Positions 40,991 to 41,969 of a stretch of DNA of 41,969 bases are shown here, one piece after another. The translations under genes were made by a program, and so were the position numbers. The first letter of the stretch is position 1; each line of letters starts with the position of its first letter. The DNA is from Candidatus Levyibacteriota bacterium (GTDB lineage: Bacteria > Patescibacteriota > Microgenomatia > Levybacterales > UBA12049), in the NCBI GenBank assembly GCA_013816255.1, contig JACDET010000006.1, positions 4,586-46,554 of the forward strand, written 5' to 3'. A model generated the notes under the pieces. The model made no database searches. It saw only the letters and a list, made by a program, of their open reading frames with translations, and was not told the DNA's origin.

Positions 40991-41969
40991 TTAACGACTT
41001 CTTCTATCTTTCCAACGCCTTTTTGCCCAACTCACTGCTCTTGAAACAGGGTCTGGATCTATACTTGGTTCAGGTACAGCAACATTTCTCAGTTCAGCTA
41101 TCCTTGCTAATCCTTCTCTTGCTTTCCTATGTGCATCTTCATCTCCCTCTCTCACAGGAATGGTAGCCGCATGGTTGAAAGCTCTCTCTGCAGAATCAAG
41201 ATCGCCTATTGATAGATAGACCTCTCCCGATTGCCATGCTGGTTTGACTGAACGTGGTTCTAATTGTCCGGCATGCCATAGATCGCTAATCGCTGCTTCT
41301 GGGTTTCCATCCGCAAGATTTGCTCGCCCTCTATTGTAATAAATATTCCAGGGTGTAAGTCCTCCACCTCGCGCTATTGCTTGCGTATATGTTGCTAGTG
41401 CTTCTTGTGTTCGTCCTTCTGTTAATAATTGATTTCCACTTCCGCCCAGCTTTCGTATTTCCGCTCTTATTTCTTTCTGGTCTTTTTCTAGTCTTTTCCG
41501 TTCATCTTCCATTCTTTGTTCAGAAACTTTAGTTACCTTTACTAACCCAGCTTTCGCTTTCTCTTGAGCTTTTTCATCTCCATCTCGCACAGGCATGGTA
41601 GCTGCATGGTGGAAAGCTGTCTCTGCTGCCCCCAAAAGGCCTGTTGCCAGATATGCTTCTCCCAATCTCCAAAAAGGCTTAACGGAGTCAGGCTCTGATT
41701 GAGCTGCTATTTTAAAGTCTCTAACCGCATCCCCGTATCGTTCAGTTGCAGCATATGCTCTTCCTCGATTATAGAAAACACTCCAAGGTGTTTCTGTTCC
41801 ACCAAGTGCTACTGCTTGTTCAAAAATTGCCAAAGCCTCACGGGCGTTGCCGTCAGCTAGAAGCTCATCTCCCGTCGCACCCAACTCTCGTACTTGTTTT
41901 TCTATTTTTTTATTACGAGCACCTGCTTGTTCAATAACAACTGACGTAACATTATCTTTCGAGTGATGT
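40991..41969 (-). CDS. TPR protein, probable C-terminal part of a PP2C-type phosphatase (5' end beyond window)
   Basis: The frame is open to the window edge, so the gene begins outside; a TTG at 41884 is not its start. The first visible residues, HHSKDNVTSVVIE, resemble the last conserved motif of PP2C Ser/Thr phosphatases (DN-V/I-T followed by a hydrophobic strand). Two tandem TPR cassettes of about 120 residues follow, both with TPW(S/N)(V/I)(F/Y)YNRGRA and a final RxGDE motif, and a basic C-terminus (WAKRRWKDRRSR). Both are close relatives of the TPR block in the giant kinase. The phosphatase call rests on few residues and is tentative; the TPR call is firm. Confidence 0.65.
   Translation of the reverse strand, partial: HHSKDNVTSVVIEQAGARNKKIEKQVRELGATGDELLADGNAREALAIFEQAVALGGTETPWSVFYNRGRAYAATERYGDAVRDFKIAAQSEPDSVKPFWRLGEAYLATGLLGAAETAFHHAATMPVRDGDEKAQEKAKAGLVKVTKVSEQRMEDERKRLEKDQKEIRAEIRKLGGSGNQLLTEGRTQEALATYTQAIARGGGLTPWNIYYNRGRANLADGNPEAAISDLWHAGQLEPRSVKPAWQSGEVYLSIGDLDSAERAFNHAATIPVREGDEDAHRKAREGLARIAELRNVAVPEPSIDPDPVSRAVSWAKRRWKDRRSR

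Noticed and set aside
41884-41884. TTG at 41884 as start of the right-end TPR protein
   Set aside because: The frame stays open to the window edge and encodes a PP2C-like motif upstream, so the gene starts outside the window.

Overview
The window looks like a chromosomal segment of a Patescibacteria/CPR bacterium, plausibly of the Microgenomates type. The taxon is inferred from gene content. The S10-spc-alpha ribosomal protein cluster lacks rpmD (L30), which is established as absent from CPR ribosomes. The genes around it are typical CPR cell-surface and pilus genes, Shine-Dalgarno-like sites are rare, and several promoters sit so close to the start codon that the mRNAs should be leaderless. 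TGA is used as a stop codon (rplO, rplR), so this is not a UGA=Gly lineage.

Layout. 1-1438: end of a minus-strand type IV pilus operon (an unidentified membrane protein, PilO-like, PilN-like). 1499-9184: fusA, a hypothetical protein, a LmbE/PIG-L deacetylase, an isoprenylcysteine-methyltransferase-like membrane protein, a GH18-like exported protein broken by an in-frame TGA, and a large anchored beta-propeller-like protein. 9334-29062: tuf, rpsJ, then rplC-D-W-B, rpsS, rplV, rpsC, rplP, rpmC, rpsQ, rplN-X-E, rpsN-H, rplF-R, rpsE, rplO, secY, adk, a P-loop kinase, map, infA, rpmJ, rpsM-K-D, rpoA, rplQ, rplM and rpsI. 29063-29431: a palindromic element of about 280 bp between convergent genes. 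29432-41969: an accessory region with a bactofilin-like membrane protein, a DUF5663-like small protein, a 2249-residue TPR/glycosyltransferase/Ser-Thr-kinase protein, a 932-residue two-module protein, a decayed third module copy, and on the minus strand a TPR protein whose visible N-terminal edge resembles the last motif of PP2C phosphatases.

The most striking feature is a series of about 21 intercistronic hairpins, each 65-90 nt, between ribosomal protein genes. They begin at or within a few bases of the upstream stop codon (in several genes they supply it) and, in the commonest family, end 8-11 nt before the next ATG. Their sequences differ (AGCGTCT-, TAGGGTT-, GAACTAA- and TGAAAAT-type), yet almost all are built from tandem 7-nt units on one arm and roughly complementary 7-nt units on the other. 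They sit where a ribosome binding site would be expected. I do not recognise them as any named element.

A second theme is transcript starts. Five promoters (pilN, fusA, tuf, two for rpoA) place the expected first nucleotide at the foot of a small hairpin, and five others start at or next to the ATG. A third theme is a possible signalling system at the right end: a kinase fused to a TPR cassette and a glycosyltransferase-like domain, opposite a probable phosphatase carrying two copies of the same TPR cassette. No tRNA, rRNA or CRISPR array was found.
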